8,606 bases of DNA from assembly GCA_964448935.1 (NCBI GenBank), contig CAYVBE010000180.1, positions 1-8,606 of the forward strand. Reading direction: 5' to 3'. This document shows positions 1 to 6,795 of the stretch, one piece after another (position 1 is the stretch's first letter; each line of letters starts with the position of its first letter). Below the pieces are notes generated by a model. It saw only the letters and a program-made list of their open reading frames with translations. It made no database searches and was not told where the DNA came from. Origin of the DNA: CAYVBE01 sp964448935. GTDB lineage: Bacteria > Planctomycetota > Brocadiia > SM23-32. A program made the translations under genes and the position numbers.

Positions 1-314
1 ACCGGCGTGAGCCAGGTCGGTCCCTATCTGCCGTGGGCGTTGGATAGCTGAGAAGTCTTTCCCCTAGTACGAGAGGATTGGGGAGAGCGAACCTCTGGTG
101 CGCCAGTTGTTCCGCTAGGAGCATAGCTGGGTAGCCAAGTTCGTAAAGGATAACCGCTGAAAGCATATAAGCGGGAAGCTGTCTTCAAGATAAGCTATCC
201 CTTCCCCTTCGAGGGAATAAGGCACCTTCAAGACCAGGAGGTTGATAGGCCGGCGGTGCAAGTGCGTATACATAAAGGCACTTAGCTGACCGGTACTAAT
301 CTGCCGAACGGCTG
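1..314 (+). rRNA. rrl: 23S ribosomal RNA, 3' end (partial)
   Basis: This is the 3'-terminal part of the large-subunit rRNA; the gene starts before the window. The sarcin-ricin loop core AGTACGAGAGGA is at 66-77, and conserved domain VI stretches follow (GCTGAAAGCAT near 157, GTTGATAGGCCGG near 241, GACCGGTACTAAT near 289). The 3' end is placed just after the small GCCGaacGGC hairpin at 303-312. It is approximate by a few bases because the closing helix pairs with the 5' end outside the window. No intron or insertion is visible in the part shown. Confidence 0.96.
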
Positions 315-448
315 TCACATTACGACCATTACGCTCGGCATCATTGCCGTGCGCAGGACCCACTGGCGCTCCTCCTATTCCTTTTTCGATGCCGTTCCGT
401 CTCCAGAAAATGCGGGGCCTCCAGGCCCCGGCGGGACGGCGGCTGAGA
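315..448 (+). other. 23S-5S internal transcribed spacer
   Basis: This spacer of about 134 bases lies between 23S and 5S rRNA and holds no tRNA and no credible reading frame. Its one clear element is a GC-rich hairpin at 413-430. It should be co-transcribed with the rRNAs and removed during processing. Confidence 0.7.
413..430 (+). other. Perfect GC-rich hairpin in the rRNA spacer
   Basis: CGGGGCCT (413-420) and AGGCCCCG (423-430) are perfect reverse complements with only CC between them, so about 7 bp would form with a small loop. It sits about 20 bases before 5S rRNA and has no downstream T-run. A processing site for the rRNA precursor is more likely than a terminator. The role is inferred. 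Confidence 0.5.
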
Positions 449-567
449 TTGCCCGGTGACCAGAGCGGCAGGGAAACACCCGTTCCCATCTCGAACACGG
501 CCGTTAAGCCTGTCGCGCCGATGATATTGGCCCCTCGTGGGCTGAGAAAGTAGGTTGTTGCCGGGCT
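449..567 (+). rRNA. rrf: 5S ribosomal RNA
   Basis: This is a complete 5S rRNA. The terminal helix is GCCCGG (451-456) with CCGGGC (561-566). Inside are the conserved loop B/C stretch CCCGTTCCCATCTCGAACAC (478-497), then GGCCGTTAAGCC (499-510), GCGCCGATGATA (515-526) and GAGAAAGTAGG (544-554). The length of about 118 nt is normal. It is the last gene of the rRNA operon in this window. Ends are approximate by 1-3 bases. Confidence 0.96.
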
Positions 568-571
568 TTTT
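567..571 (+). terminator. T-run after 5S, possible weak rRNA operon terminator
   Basis: A run of five T follows directly on the 3' arm of the 5S terminal helix (CCGGGC, 561-566). No separate local hairpin precedes it. If termination happens here it would rely on 5S structure, so this is a tentative call. Confidence 0.3.
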
Positions 572-751
572 CTATGTACCCTCTCCGGCCGATCCGGCAC
601 CCGCCGCAGGCGTCCTCCTCATCTTTATCTGGCGAAAATCTTCTCCGTTCCCATCGCTCCTCCTCCCGCACCGTAACGCCTGTGGCCCCGCTGCGGCCCC
701 TTCGCCGGCCCTGATGGCCCCCGCGACGCCACTCACGGGCGCCCCAAAAGC
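572..751. other. Intergenic region after the rRNA operon
   Basis: This stretch is pyrimidine-rich on the plus strand and GC-rich. No tRNA, no ribosome binding site with a plausible frame and no strong terminator is seen. It ends at the promoter at 752-780. Confidence 0.5.
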
Positions 752-780
752 TTGACACCAGACCGCGTTTCGGGCATAAT
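752..780 (+). promoter_or_regulatory. Near-consensus sigma-70-type promoter
   Basis: The -35 box TTGACA (752-757) is a perfect match. It is separated by exactly 17 bp from CATAAT (775-780), which matches the -10 consensus at five of six positions. Initiation is expected at about 787. No ribosome binding site with a convincing frame follows. The immediate product therefore looks like the structured RNA at 787-1068, with possible read-through into rny about 675 bases downstream. Confidence 0.75.
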
Positions 781-786
781 CGTTAG

Positions 787-1068
787 TGGAAAGTGGGCCT
801 GTCAAGATGGCTGCCCGTTACGACGGGGACGAGAACTGACATAACAATCCGCCGAGGGTTCTGCTCGCCATTTGCCCGTCCCCGGGGCAGCCGACGGACG
901 GTCCGCAGCAAACGTAAGGCGAACGGCACCCGCGCGGTGGATATAATGCAGTCCCGGGTTCGTCTGCCGGCCGCGCAGCGGCAGACCGCGGAGGACCGGG
1001 CAGGAAGCTGCCCCCGGACGGCCCACGGAAGAGGCCACAGGGCGGCGGAGCACATAAAACGCCTGTGC
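787..1068 (+). ncRNA. Candidate structured non-coding RNA of unknown family
   Basis: I do not recognise the family. The segment begins at the expected start of the promoter at 752-780 and can fold into several helices. A closing helix joins 793-803 with 1017-1026 (10 bp, T800 bulged). A long hairpin joins 809-816 with 885-892 (8 perfect bp) and continues as 824-830 with 878-884 (7 perfect bp), leaving a 7-nt bulge at 817-823. Further hairpins are 962-969 with 979-986 (8 bp), 998-1003 with 1008-1013 (6 bp, GAAG loop), and 1036-1044 with 1060-1067 (8 bp, one bulged G). Motifs of RNase P RNA, tmRNA and SRP RNA are not seen, nor is the single-bubble shape of 6S RNA. The 3' end is uncertain because no T-tract follows. 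It could also be the first part of a long rny leader. Confidence 0.5.
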
Positions 1069-1279
1069 ATCGAAAAAAGTGACACCGATTGATGAATAAC
1101 AACCAGTTCTTCACCGTTTTACGCGCCTCTTGTTGGGGAGTGATGCCGTGAGTTCGTCACGCAAGGGCACCCGTACTGCGTATCGCCCCGGAACCCCGTG
1201 CGGATGCGGTGACAGTCCAGACCGTTCGCGGTGTACGTTTTGTTTTCGACGCTGGAGGATCGCTCCGCTTCCCGTTGTG

Positions 1280-1318
1280 CGCGGGCGGTAAAGGCCGGTT
1301 TTGCGGCCTCAGCCCGCG
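1280..1318 (+). other. Two-part stem-loop in the rny leader
   Basis: CGCGGGC (1280-1286) pairs with GCCCGCG (1312-1318). Inside it, AGGCCG (1292-1297) pairs with CGGCCT (1304-1309) around a GTTTTG loop. In total there are 13 bp with an asymmetric internal loop (1287-1291 against 1310-1311). No T-run follows, so it is not a standard terminator. It may be a leader structure or the 3' part of an RNA. Confidence 0.45.
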
Positions 1319-1429
1319 TCGTGCCCCTTCCAGGCTGCCGGTGTTCCGGCGCAGCCGCCAACGCCCGTCCGTGACTCCGCCGGTCTGTCCATGATGTCCG
1401 CTGCCGTCGGCAGCCCCCCAATGGCTGCG

Positions 1430-1453
1430 GCTCCCCACAGGGGAGCGAGGAGG
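1430..1453 (+). promoter_or_regulatory. Hairpin abutting the rny Shine-Dalgarno
   Basis: GCTCCCC (1430-1436) and GGGGAGC (1440-1446) form a perfect 7-bp stem with an ACA loop. It ends one base before the Shine-Dalgarno AGGAGG (1448-1453), which lies 9 nt from ATG 1463. An upstream CTCC could alternatively pair with the AGGAGG itself. The arrangement would allow control of ribosome access, but this is inference. Confidence 0.5.
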
Positions 1454-1462
1454 ATGACAGCG

Positions 1463-3013
1463 ATGCAACCCCTGTTCTACGTCCTGACCGGTATCGGCGG
1501 GCTTGTTGCAGGCTTTGCTTTGTGCCTGGCGTTTGCACGGTTCACCGAGCGCAGCGCCCGGCAGACCAAGACGCGAATCCTGCAGGAGGCCGAGCACGAG
1601 GCGGAGCAGATAAAGAGAGAAAAGGAGCTGGAAGCCAAGCAGGAGATCATTCAACGCCGGGAGGAATTCGAGAGAGAGGTCCGCGAGACCAGGAACGAAC
1701 TGCGACAGACAGAGCGCCGGCTGGAGAAGCGACAGGACGGTGTGGACGAGAAGGACAACCTTCTGAACAAGAAGGAACGATTCCTGGAAACCGCGGAAAA
1801 GAACGTGGCCGAGAAGCGCAAGCAGCTCACCGAGCGAGAGGAGGAGCTGGAAAGGCTGGAGGAACAGAAGCGCCACGAGCTGCACCGCATCAGCGGCCTC
1901 AGCCGAGACGATGCCAAGAAAATGCTGGCCCAGGAGCTGCGCGAGGAGGTGGAGAAGGAGTGCACCGAGATGGTGAACTCTGCCGTCTCCCGGGCGGAAA
2001 AGCGCGCCGAGGAGGAGGCGCGGCGTATCGTGGTGGACTCCATCGAACGTTGCTCGGCCGAGACCACCAGCGAGGCCAGCGTCTCCACCGTTGAACTGCC
2101 CAGCGACGACCTGAAGGGCCGCATCATCGGGCGTGACGGCCGCAACATCCGGTGCTTCGAGAAGGTCGCCGGTGTGGACGTTATCGTGGACGACACCCCC
2201 GGCGTTGTCGTGCTGAGTTGTTTCGACAGCGTGCGGCGGGAATGCGCCCGCCTGGCCATGGAGCGTCTGGTGGCGGACGGCCGCATCCACCCCGGTCGCA
2301 TCGAGGAAGTCATCGGCGAGGCTACGGCGGACATTGACCGCGCCATCAAGAAGGCCGGCGATGAGACCGCCTACGAGATGAACCAGAACAATGTCCCCGA
2401 CCCCCTGAAGCACCTGCTGGGACGGCTTAAGTTCCGCACCAGCTTCGGGCAGAACGTCCTGGCGCACTCCATGCAGGTCTGCGAGGTGGCCGGCCTGATG
2501 GCCGGCGAGGTGGGGCTCGACGTGCAGCTCGCCCGCCGTTGCGGCCTGTTGCACGACATCGGCAAGGCCATGGACCACCACCACGAGGGCTCGCACGCCG
2601 TCCTGGGCGCCGAGGAGGCCCGCCGGCGCGGAGAGTCCGACGTGGTGGTCAACGCCATCGCCGCCCACCACGAGGAACAGGATCCCGAGTCCCTCTACGC
2701 GGGGCTGATCATCGCGGCGGACACCGTCAGCGCCAGCCGGCCGGGCGCCCGGCGGGAGACTCTGGAGCGCTACATCAAGCGCCTGGAGCGGCTGGAGAAT
2801 CTGGCCACGCAGCACGGTGGAGTGCAGAACGCCTTCGCCATACAGGCCGGCCGCGAGGTCCGCGTGCTGGTCAAGTCCAGCAAGGTCCAGGATGAGGCCG
2901 CCGCCCGGCTCTCACACCAGATAGCCCGGGAGATCGAGGAAGAACTTCAATATCCCGGAGAGATCGTGGTGAACGTCATCCGCGAGACCCGTTTCCAGGA
3001 GATAGCCCACTGA
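1463..3013 (+). CDS. rny: Ribonuclease Y
   Basis: This is a membrane-anchored endoribonuclease that initiates mRNA decay, 516 aa and the usual family length. Residues ~3-26 are a hydrophobic anchor. Residues ~28-200 are a highly charged Glu/Arg/Lys coiled coil. A KH RNA-binding domain carries the GxxG-type loop GRIIGRDGRNIR (219-230). The HD metal-dependent hydrolase domain has H335 (AHSMQV), the HD pair at 364-365 (LLHDIGK), HH at 402-403 and D420, followed by the family signature SASRPGARRE (423-432). ATG 1463 was chosen because AGGAGG (1448-1453) lies 9 nt upstream; the in-frame ATG at 1454 directly abuts this site. The KH loop has Asp where many homologues have Glu, a mild change. It stands alone, converging with the sulfatase gene. 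Identification is firm. Confidence 0.96.
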   Translation: MQPLFYVLTGIGGLVAGFALCLAFARFTERSARQTKTRILQEAEHEAEQIKREKELEAKQEIIQRREEFEREVRETRNELRQTERRLEKRQDGVDEKDNLLNKKERFLETAEKNVAEKRKQLTEREEELERLEEQKRHELHRISGLSRDDAKKMLAQELREEVEKECTEMVNSAVSRAEKRAEEEARRIVVDSIERCSAETTSEASVSTVELPSDDLKGRIIGRDGRNIRCFEKVAGVDVIVDDTPGVVVLSCFDSVRRECARLAMERLVADGRIHPGRIEEVIGEATADIDRAIKKAGDETAYEMNQNNVPDPLKHLLGRLKFRTSFGQNVLAHSMQVCEVAGLMAGEVGLDVQLARRCGLLHDIGKAMDHHHEGSHAVLGAEEARRRGESDVVVNAIAAHHEEQDPESLYAGLIIAADTVSASRPGARRETLERYIKRLERLENLATQHGGVQNAFAIQAGREVRVLVKSSKVQDEAAARLSHQIAREIEEELQYPGEIVVNVIRETRFQEIAH

Positions 3014-3284
3014 GCGGGGTACGCGTTTAGCGTGGTCGACCGAGAAAGTTGCGCTCTTAGAGCCCACGAAGTGGGCGATGCAGACGTAGGCACGGGTGAA
3101 GAAGGCCGAAGGTCCGCTTGAACCCGTGGACACCGGGCGCAAAGCATAAACGGAGCCCGTGGAACGGGTGACTCGGGACGTGCGCTTGAACGGGTACTGA
3201 GCGGGCGGTTTTCTGCCCCGACGGGTGGAGGCGGACCAAATCGTCCAGCCAGTGGAGGTGCAGGGCGGCTGGCGGCGGGGCGAG
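3014..3284. repeat. Hairpin-rich convergent intergenic region with short repeats
   Basis: This gap lies between the converging ends of rny and the sulfatase gene and has no convincing gene. It has small perfect hairpins with 3-4 nt loops: GCCCAC-GAA-GTGGGC (3062-3076), CCCGT-GGA-ACGGG (3156-3168) and GGGCGG-TTTT-CTGCCC (3203-3218, one G-T pair). CCCGTGGA occurs twice, 33 bp apart (3123 and 3156). GCTTGAA occurs twice (3116 and 3184), followed once by CCCGT and once by its inverse CGGGT. It may be a dispersed extragenic repeat or serve as a bidirectional end signal. No T-run supports intrinsic termination on either strand. Confidence 0.4.
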
Positions 3285-4673
3285 CTACCGCTGCCAGCGG
3301 TCTTCGGTGAAGCGGGCGTGCATCCTCCGCGACAGGTCCCGCGCCACGTCCTCTGCGCTGTCGGCGATGTTGTGCCGTTCCTCCGGGTCTTCCGTCAGCT
3401 CGTAGAGTTCGGGCCGGTCGTTCTCCGTTTCGATGTACTTGTGGCGGCGGGTGCGGAGGCCCCGGTAGCTGCCCTCGCAGGTGACGCAGTATTCCCGGTG
3501 TTCGGTCTCACCGCGCAGCACGGGCGCGAATGAGCGGGCGTCCAGGCGACGTTGCGGGGGCAGAGCGGCCAGCTCCACCAGCGTCGGGTTCAGGTCAAAC
3601 AGCTCCACCAGCGCGTCGGATGGACCGCCGGGAATGCCGGGCCCCGCCATGACCAGCGGCACGCGCACGGACGCCTCGTAGGCCGTGTGCTTCTGGAACA
3701 GTCCGTGGTCGCCCAACTGCTCCCCGTGGTCGCCGGCAAAGACCACGATCGTGTCCTCCAGAAAGCCGCGCCGGTCAAGCGCCTCCACTATGCGGCCGAC
3801 CCGGGCATCTATCAGCTCGATCTTGGCGCAGTACTGCCGCCGCGCCTTCGTGATGTCGGCCGGTGTGGCGTGGGCGAAAGTGTCGTGGCGATCGTGCACC
3901 CGGCGTGGCTTGCCCTCCAGGTCGGGCGGAATCGGGTCGGGCGTCGCGGCGTTCCGATAGCGCTCCGCGTACTCGGTCGGCGGGTCGAACGGGTCGTGCG
4001 GTCCCTGGAAGCTGACGAACATGTAGAACGGGTAGTCGTCCTCCTGCCCCTCGATGCGCTCCACGGCCTTGCTGCCTACGAAGGAGTCCTGGTGGTGCTC
4101 GGCGGGCAGCACGGAATCGTGTGAGGCCCCGATGATCCAGCCCTTGTCCCAGCGTCCCTTGAAATCCGCCACGTAGGGCTCGAAGTGACCCCGCTCCTTC
4201 AGGTACACCGTGTAAGGTCCGGATGGTTCACCGGTGCGCGACCCGGCGCGGGCGCATGCCATGCCGCCCTCGACCTCCAGGGCGCGGGTGAAACCGTAGC
4301 TGAAGTTCAGCGGCCGGTTGCCGTGCAGGCTGGCGGGGGCGCCGGGCTTGGCCAGGTCGTGCCGGCCCACCAGTTCCACCCGGTACCCGTGGTCCCGGAA
4401 GTGGCGGTAGTGGTTCGGCGCGCTGAGGGGCATGAAGGAGGTGTTGTTCGTAGTCGTGCCGGTGCGGGTGGGCAGCAGGCCGGTGGCCAGGGCGATGCGC
4501 GCCGGGCCGCAGACCGGGGCGTTGGTGCAGCAGTGGGTGAAGTGCCTCCCGCGCGCCGCCAGCGCGTCTATGTTGGGAGTGTTCACGAAATCCGCGCCGG
4601 CGCACCCCAGGTAGTCGTGCCGGTGCTGGTCATCCATGATCACGACTACGTTCGGCCGCTCCGTCGGGGGCAT
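3285..4673 (-). CDS. Sulfatase, Cys-type (formylglycine-dependent)
   Basis: This is a sulfate ester hydrolase of the alkaline-phosphatase fold, 462 aa. N-terminal metal ligands are D14 and D15 in IMDDQHRHD. The formylglycine precursor is C55 in CGPAR (55-59), matching the required C-x-P-x-R. H225 lies in QGPHDPF, and D314/H315 in FAGDHGEQLGDHG contribute to the metal and active site, followed by K327 and the family segment VRVPLVMAGPG (335-345). Activity needs maturation of C55, under anaerobic conditions by a radical-SAM anSME, which is not in the window. No signal peptide is visible, so a cytosolic enzyme acting on an imported small organosulfate is inferred. ATG 4673 has the Shine-Dalgarno AAGGAGGA, with GGAGG 8 nt upstream. 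It is the last gene of the operon, 24 nt after the U32-like gene. The substrate class is unknown. Confidence 0.93.
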   Translation of the reverse strand: MPPTERPNVVVIMDDQHRHDYLGCAGADFVNTPNIDALAARGRHFTHCCTNAPVCGPARIALATGLLPTRTGTTTNNTSFMPLSAPNHYRHFRDHGYRVELVGRHDLAKPGAPASLHGNRPLNFSYGFTRALEVEGGMACARAGSRTGEPSGPYTVYLKERGHFEPYVADFKGRWDKGWIIGASHDSVLPAEHHQDSFVGSKAVERIEGQEDDYPFYMFVSFQGPHDPFDPPTEYAERYRNAATPDPIPPDLEGKPRRVHDRHDTFAHATPADITKARRQYCAKIELIDARVGRIVEALDRRGFLEDTIVVFAGDHGEQLGDHGLFQKHTAYEASVRVPLVMAGPGIPGGPSDALVELFDLNPTLVELAALPPQRRLDARSFAPVLRGETEHREYCVTCEGSYRGLRTRRHKYIETENDRPELYELTEDPEERHNIADSAEDVARDLSRRMHARFTEDRWQR

Positions 4674-4697
4674 TGCTGCGTCCTCCTTTGTGAGTCG

Positions 4698-5726
4698 TCA
4701 TCCCGCCACGCGCACCAGTGTCTGCTCCAGCACCTCCGCGCAGTAATCGCATTCGGTGCACCGGCACCCGCACGTGGTGGTCCGCTCGAACCAGTCGTCG
4801 GGGAAGCGGCTGTTGTCCACGATGAACGGCGCCAGTGCCGGCCCGAAGCCCGGTTCGAACAGGTCCAGCAGGTTGCCCGCGTACTCGCCCTCGCTGTAGG
4901 CGTGCAGAACAAGTCGCGGCCGCGCGTGCTGGCGGGTTGCCAGTTTGACGACCTCGAACCGGTCCGCATAGTGGTGCAGGTCCTCGGGCCGGACCCAGGT
5001 GGCCTGCAACAGGATGGGCCAGTTCTCGCGCTTTTTCAAGTTGCTCCAGCAGACGTAGGGCGTCCAGCCGGGGATGTTTTCGGTCTCGTCTATCTCGGCC
5101 TCGTGGGCCACCATGTTGTCGTGGAAGATCTGCCCCGGGCAGCGCCGGAGGCAGCCGCTGTTGGCCAGCATGGTCAGGCGCTTGCCCTTGCTCCGGGCCC
5201 ACTCGATCACGCGGTCCACGTGCTGCAGGTCGCGGTTGTAGTCGCGCTGCACGTGGAAGCTGTCGAACAGGCCGCTCACCAGCCGCATCTGCTCGGGCGT
5301 GCCGATGCGCATGTTCACGCTGGCGCGCGCCTCGACCTCCGGGAAGTGCCGCTGCACCGTTCGAGCGACGGCCGGGGAGGTGGTGGTGACGATGTCGGCG
5401 CCGCCCACCACCTGTTCCAGGCGTTCCAGGATGCTGCCGACCATGTTCTCCAGGAAGCTGCTGGCCGCCCAGCGTCCGTAGCAGTTGGCGTTCAGCAGCA
5501 GGTCCAGCCGCACGCCCAACTCCCGCAGCGCGCGCAGGTCCTCCTCCAGGCGCTCCTGGCCGCTCCAGTCCGTGTAGCCGCGGCGAGTCGTGAGAGAGGC
5601 CCGGCCGGTGGGCACCTTCAGCCAGGGGAAATACACCTCGGCGACGTGCTCCCGGTAGTCGCGTACGATTTCCGGGAAGCGCTCCTCGTCCGGCTCGGCA
5701 AGCTGGTAGCCGACGGCGAACTTCAT
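4698..5726 (-). CDS. U32-peptidase-like protein with C-terminal cysteine cluster
   Basis: This 342-aa protein of unknown function resembles the TIM-barrel U32 peptidase/UbiU group. Similarity is clearest in the barrel-like stretches LDLLLNANCYG (74-84), IVTTTSP (112-118) and LTMLANSGCLRRCPGQ (184-199), followed by a histidine-containing segment (HDN at 202-204, H208). Cysteines at 192, 196 and 226 echo the Cys ligands that hold a [4Fe-4S] cluster in UbiU-type U32 proteins. Five more lie at the C-terminus in CGCRCTECDYC (319, 321, 323, 326, 329). An Fe-S cluster is therefore likely but unproven. ATG 5726 was chosen because it overlaps the stop of the preceding gene as ATGA, with GGAG 5 nt upstream; longer versions add an unrelated 16-residue leader. 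Translational coupling to the Fe-S reductase-like gene suggests the two products act together. The family assignment is from memory of motifs and is moderate. Confidence 0.7.
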   Translation of the reverse strand: MKFAVGYQLAEPDEERFPEIVRDYREHVAEVYFPWLKVPTGRASLTTRRGYTDWSGQERLEEDLRALRELGVRLDLLLNANCYGRWAASSFLENMVGSILERLEQVVGGADIVTTTSPAVARTVQRHFPEVEARASVNMRIGTPEQMRLVSGLFDSFHVQRDYNRDLQHVDRVIEWARSKGKRLTMLANSGCLRRCPGQIFHDNMVAHEAEIDETENIPGWTPYVCWSNLKKRENWPILLQATWVRPEDLHHYADRFEVVKLATRQHARPRLVLHAYSEGEYAGNLLDLFEPGFGPALAPFIVDNSRFPDDWFERTTTCGCRCTECDYCAEVLEQTLVRVAG

Positions 5727-6784
5727 GAGGACTCCGTCTCCTCCTGCATCTGATCGGACAGCGGCTTGTTCCATTCGGCGCCCTCGCCGGGGTCCTCGTC
5801 CCAGGCGGGGAAGTTGCCGAAGGGGTTGGCCCAGTCCACGGACCAGGGCTTGCGGCGGCGGAAGGGCTGCTTGAAGGCGTTCTTCACCGCGTCACGCTCC
5901 TCCAGGTGGATCATGCAGGCCCTCATGCAGCCGCGCGCGCCGCAGATGGCCTGGCCGTATTCGTAGACCCTGTTGGGGCGTTTGTAGAAGGGCGAATACT
6001 GGTGGGGCTTGCAGCCGTTCTCGCAGGCCCAGAACTCGGTGTAGTCGCCGCGTTCGTCCTCCTCGGCATCCGTGGCGCCGCGGAAGGCCATGTCGCACGC
6101 CTGCATGTCCACGTCTGCCCACTCGACCTCCCGGCCGGCCAGCTCCACCTTCACCGACTCGTCCGTGGGGATGGCGCCGATGGGGCAGTCGCGGGCGCAG
6201 GCCATGCAGCGGTCGCAGAGCTGCGGGCCGTCGTAGATGGGGTCGGGTTCAAGTTCCGCCTCGGTGATCAGGATGCCCAGGCGCTGCCGGGGGCCGAACT
6301 CGGGCGTGAGGAAAATCTTGCTCCAGCCGATCTCGCCCAGCCCGGTCAGGAATCCGGCGATGCGCAGGTGGACCATCACGTCCGGCGCCGCGCGTCCCGG
6401 CTCGACGGGCCGGCTCCAGCGCGACTTCAGGTGACCCTCCTGTCCGATCCCCCGCCAGGGGCTCAGGTGGCCGTAGGGGATGGCCTCGTAGCCCTCGTTC
6501 TCGATCACCTTGGCCAGGTTGATGACCGTGACGGGCATGTACATCCAGTTCAGGCCGCCGTAGCCCATCGAGGAGTAGTTGCTGAAAAACGTGCCCTCCT
6601 CGATGCCCCGTAGCGAGCCGCGCATGACGCGGAATGCCAGGCCGATCACCGACTTCGCCTCGGGCATGATCTGGCGCGGGTCCATCTGCATTGGGGCGCC
6701 TTCCCAGCGCTCGATGGGGGCGATGCCCACCTTGTCGGCGCCGAACGTTTTGCCGTACTTCTTCACGTCCTGAGCGGTCAGCAT
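5723..6784 (-). CDS. QueG/reductive-dehalogenase-like double [4Fe-4S] protein
   Basis: This 353-aa soluble Fe-S protein resembles epoxyqueuosine reductase (QueG) and the catalytic part of reductive dehalogenases. The N-terminal half (~1-180) has the corrinoid-domain-like features GADKVGIAP (15-23), a GLAF stretch near 48 and TGLGEIGWSKIFLTPEFGPR (147-166). A ferredoxin motif follows, CDRCMACARDCP (C190, C193, C196, C200). The second cluster is atypical, C281-x4-C286-x3-C290, with likely help from C254/C258 in ACENGC. No Tat signal is present, unlike respiratory dehalogenases. The start is ambiguous. ATG 6784 has AGGAG about 14 nt upstream, while GTG 6799 would overlap the IclR stop as GTGA but has its purine box flush against it. 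The product could be a cobamide-dependent reductase or an electron carrier for the module; it is probably not QueG itself, given the context. Substrate unknown. Confidence 0.85.
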   Translation of the reverse strand: MLTAQDVKKYGKTFGADKVGIAPIERWEGAPMQMDPRQIMPEAKSVIGLAFRVMRGSLRGIEEGTFFSNYSSMGYGGLNWMYMPVTVINLAKVIENEGYEAIPYGHLSPWRGIGQEGHLKSRWSRPVEPGRAAPDVMVHLRIAGFLTGLGEIGWSKIFLTPEFGPRQRLGILITEAELEPDPIYDGPQLCDRCMACARDCPIGAIPTDESVKVELAGREVEWADVDMQACDMAFRGATDAEEDERGDYTEFWACENGCKPHQYSPFYKRPNRVYEYGQAICGARGCMRACMIHLEERDAVKNAFKQPFRRRKPWSVDWANPFGNFPAWDEDPGEGAEWNKPLSDQMQEETESS

Positions 6785-6795
6785 GTCCGTGCGTT

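Larger units (their letters stand above)
1069..1462 (+). other. Non-coding leader region upstream of rny
   Basis: There is no convincing coding sequence in these 394 bases. The rny frame stays open further upstream (to about 1301), but those candidate starts lack a ribosome binding site and would add a Pro/Ala-rich stretch before the membrane anchor, unlike the family. The region holds several stem-loops: CGTGA/TCACG at 1147-1161, the two-part stem at 1280-1318, GCAGCC/GGCTGC at 1411-1428 and GCTCCCC/GGGGAGC at 1430-1446. No strong promoter was found closer to rny. Confidence 0.5.

Noticed and set aside
115..600. 161-codon minus-strand frame over the rRNA genes
   Set aside because: It lies antisense to 23S and 5S rRNA and is a spurious frame.
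809..892. tRNA-like acceptor pairing (GGCTGCC...GGCAGCC) spanning 84 bases
   Set aside because: There is no T-loop consensus and no anticodon arm, and the inner sequence continues as one long helix. It is a hairpin, not a tRNA.
942..947. Perfect TATAAT -10 hexamer
   Set aside because: No acceptable -35 lies 16-18 bp upstream (GCGAAC region), and the TG of an extended -10 is off by one base. It is probably chance.
787..1030. tmRNA, RNase P RNA, SRP RNA or 6S RNA
   Set aside because: GACGGGGAC and GTGGAAAGT vaguely recall tmRNA and RNase P motifs. However, the TTCRANYC arm, the GAGGAAAGTCC core, the SRP loop motif and the single-hairpin 6S shape are all missing.
793..1092. Small plus-strand frame (about 99 codons, GTG start) in the structured RNA region
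   Set aside because: There is no Shine-Dalgarno, the start is about 6 nt after the predicted +1, the product is Arg-rich and low-complexity, and RNA helices explain the sequence better. It is not fully excluded.
1157..2815. Very long open frame (552 codons) on the minus strand, antisense to rny
   Set aside because: It is a shadow of a GC-rich gene. The translation is Leu/Val/Gly-rich without domain motifs, while the plus strand encodes an unmistakable RNase Y.
3203..3218. GGGCGG-TTTT-CTGCCC hairpin as intrinsic terminator of rny or the sulfatase operon
   Set aside because: No T-tract follows on either strand, so it is reported only as part of the hairpin-rich region.
4185..5753. Open frame of 522 codons on the plus strand across the sulfatase and U32-like genes
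   Set aside because: It is antisense to two well-supported genes and crosses their boundary. The composition is Val/Ala/Gly-rich with no motifs, so it is a high-GC artefact.
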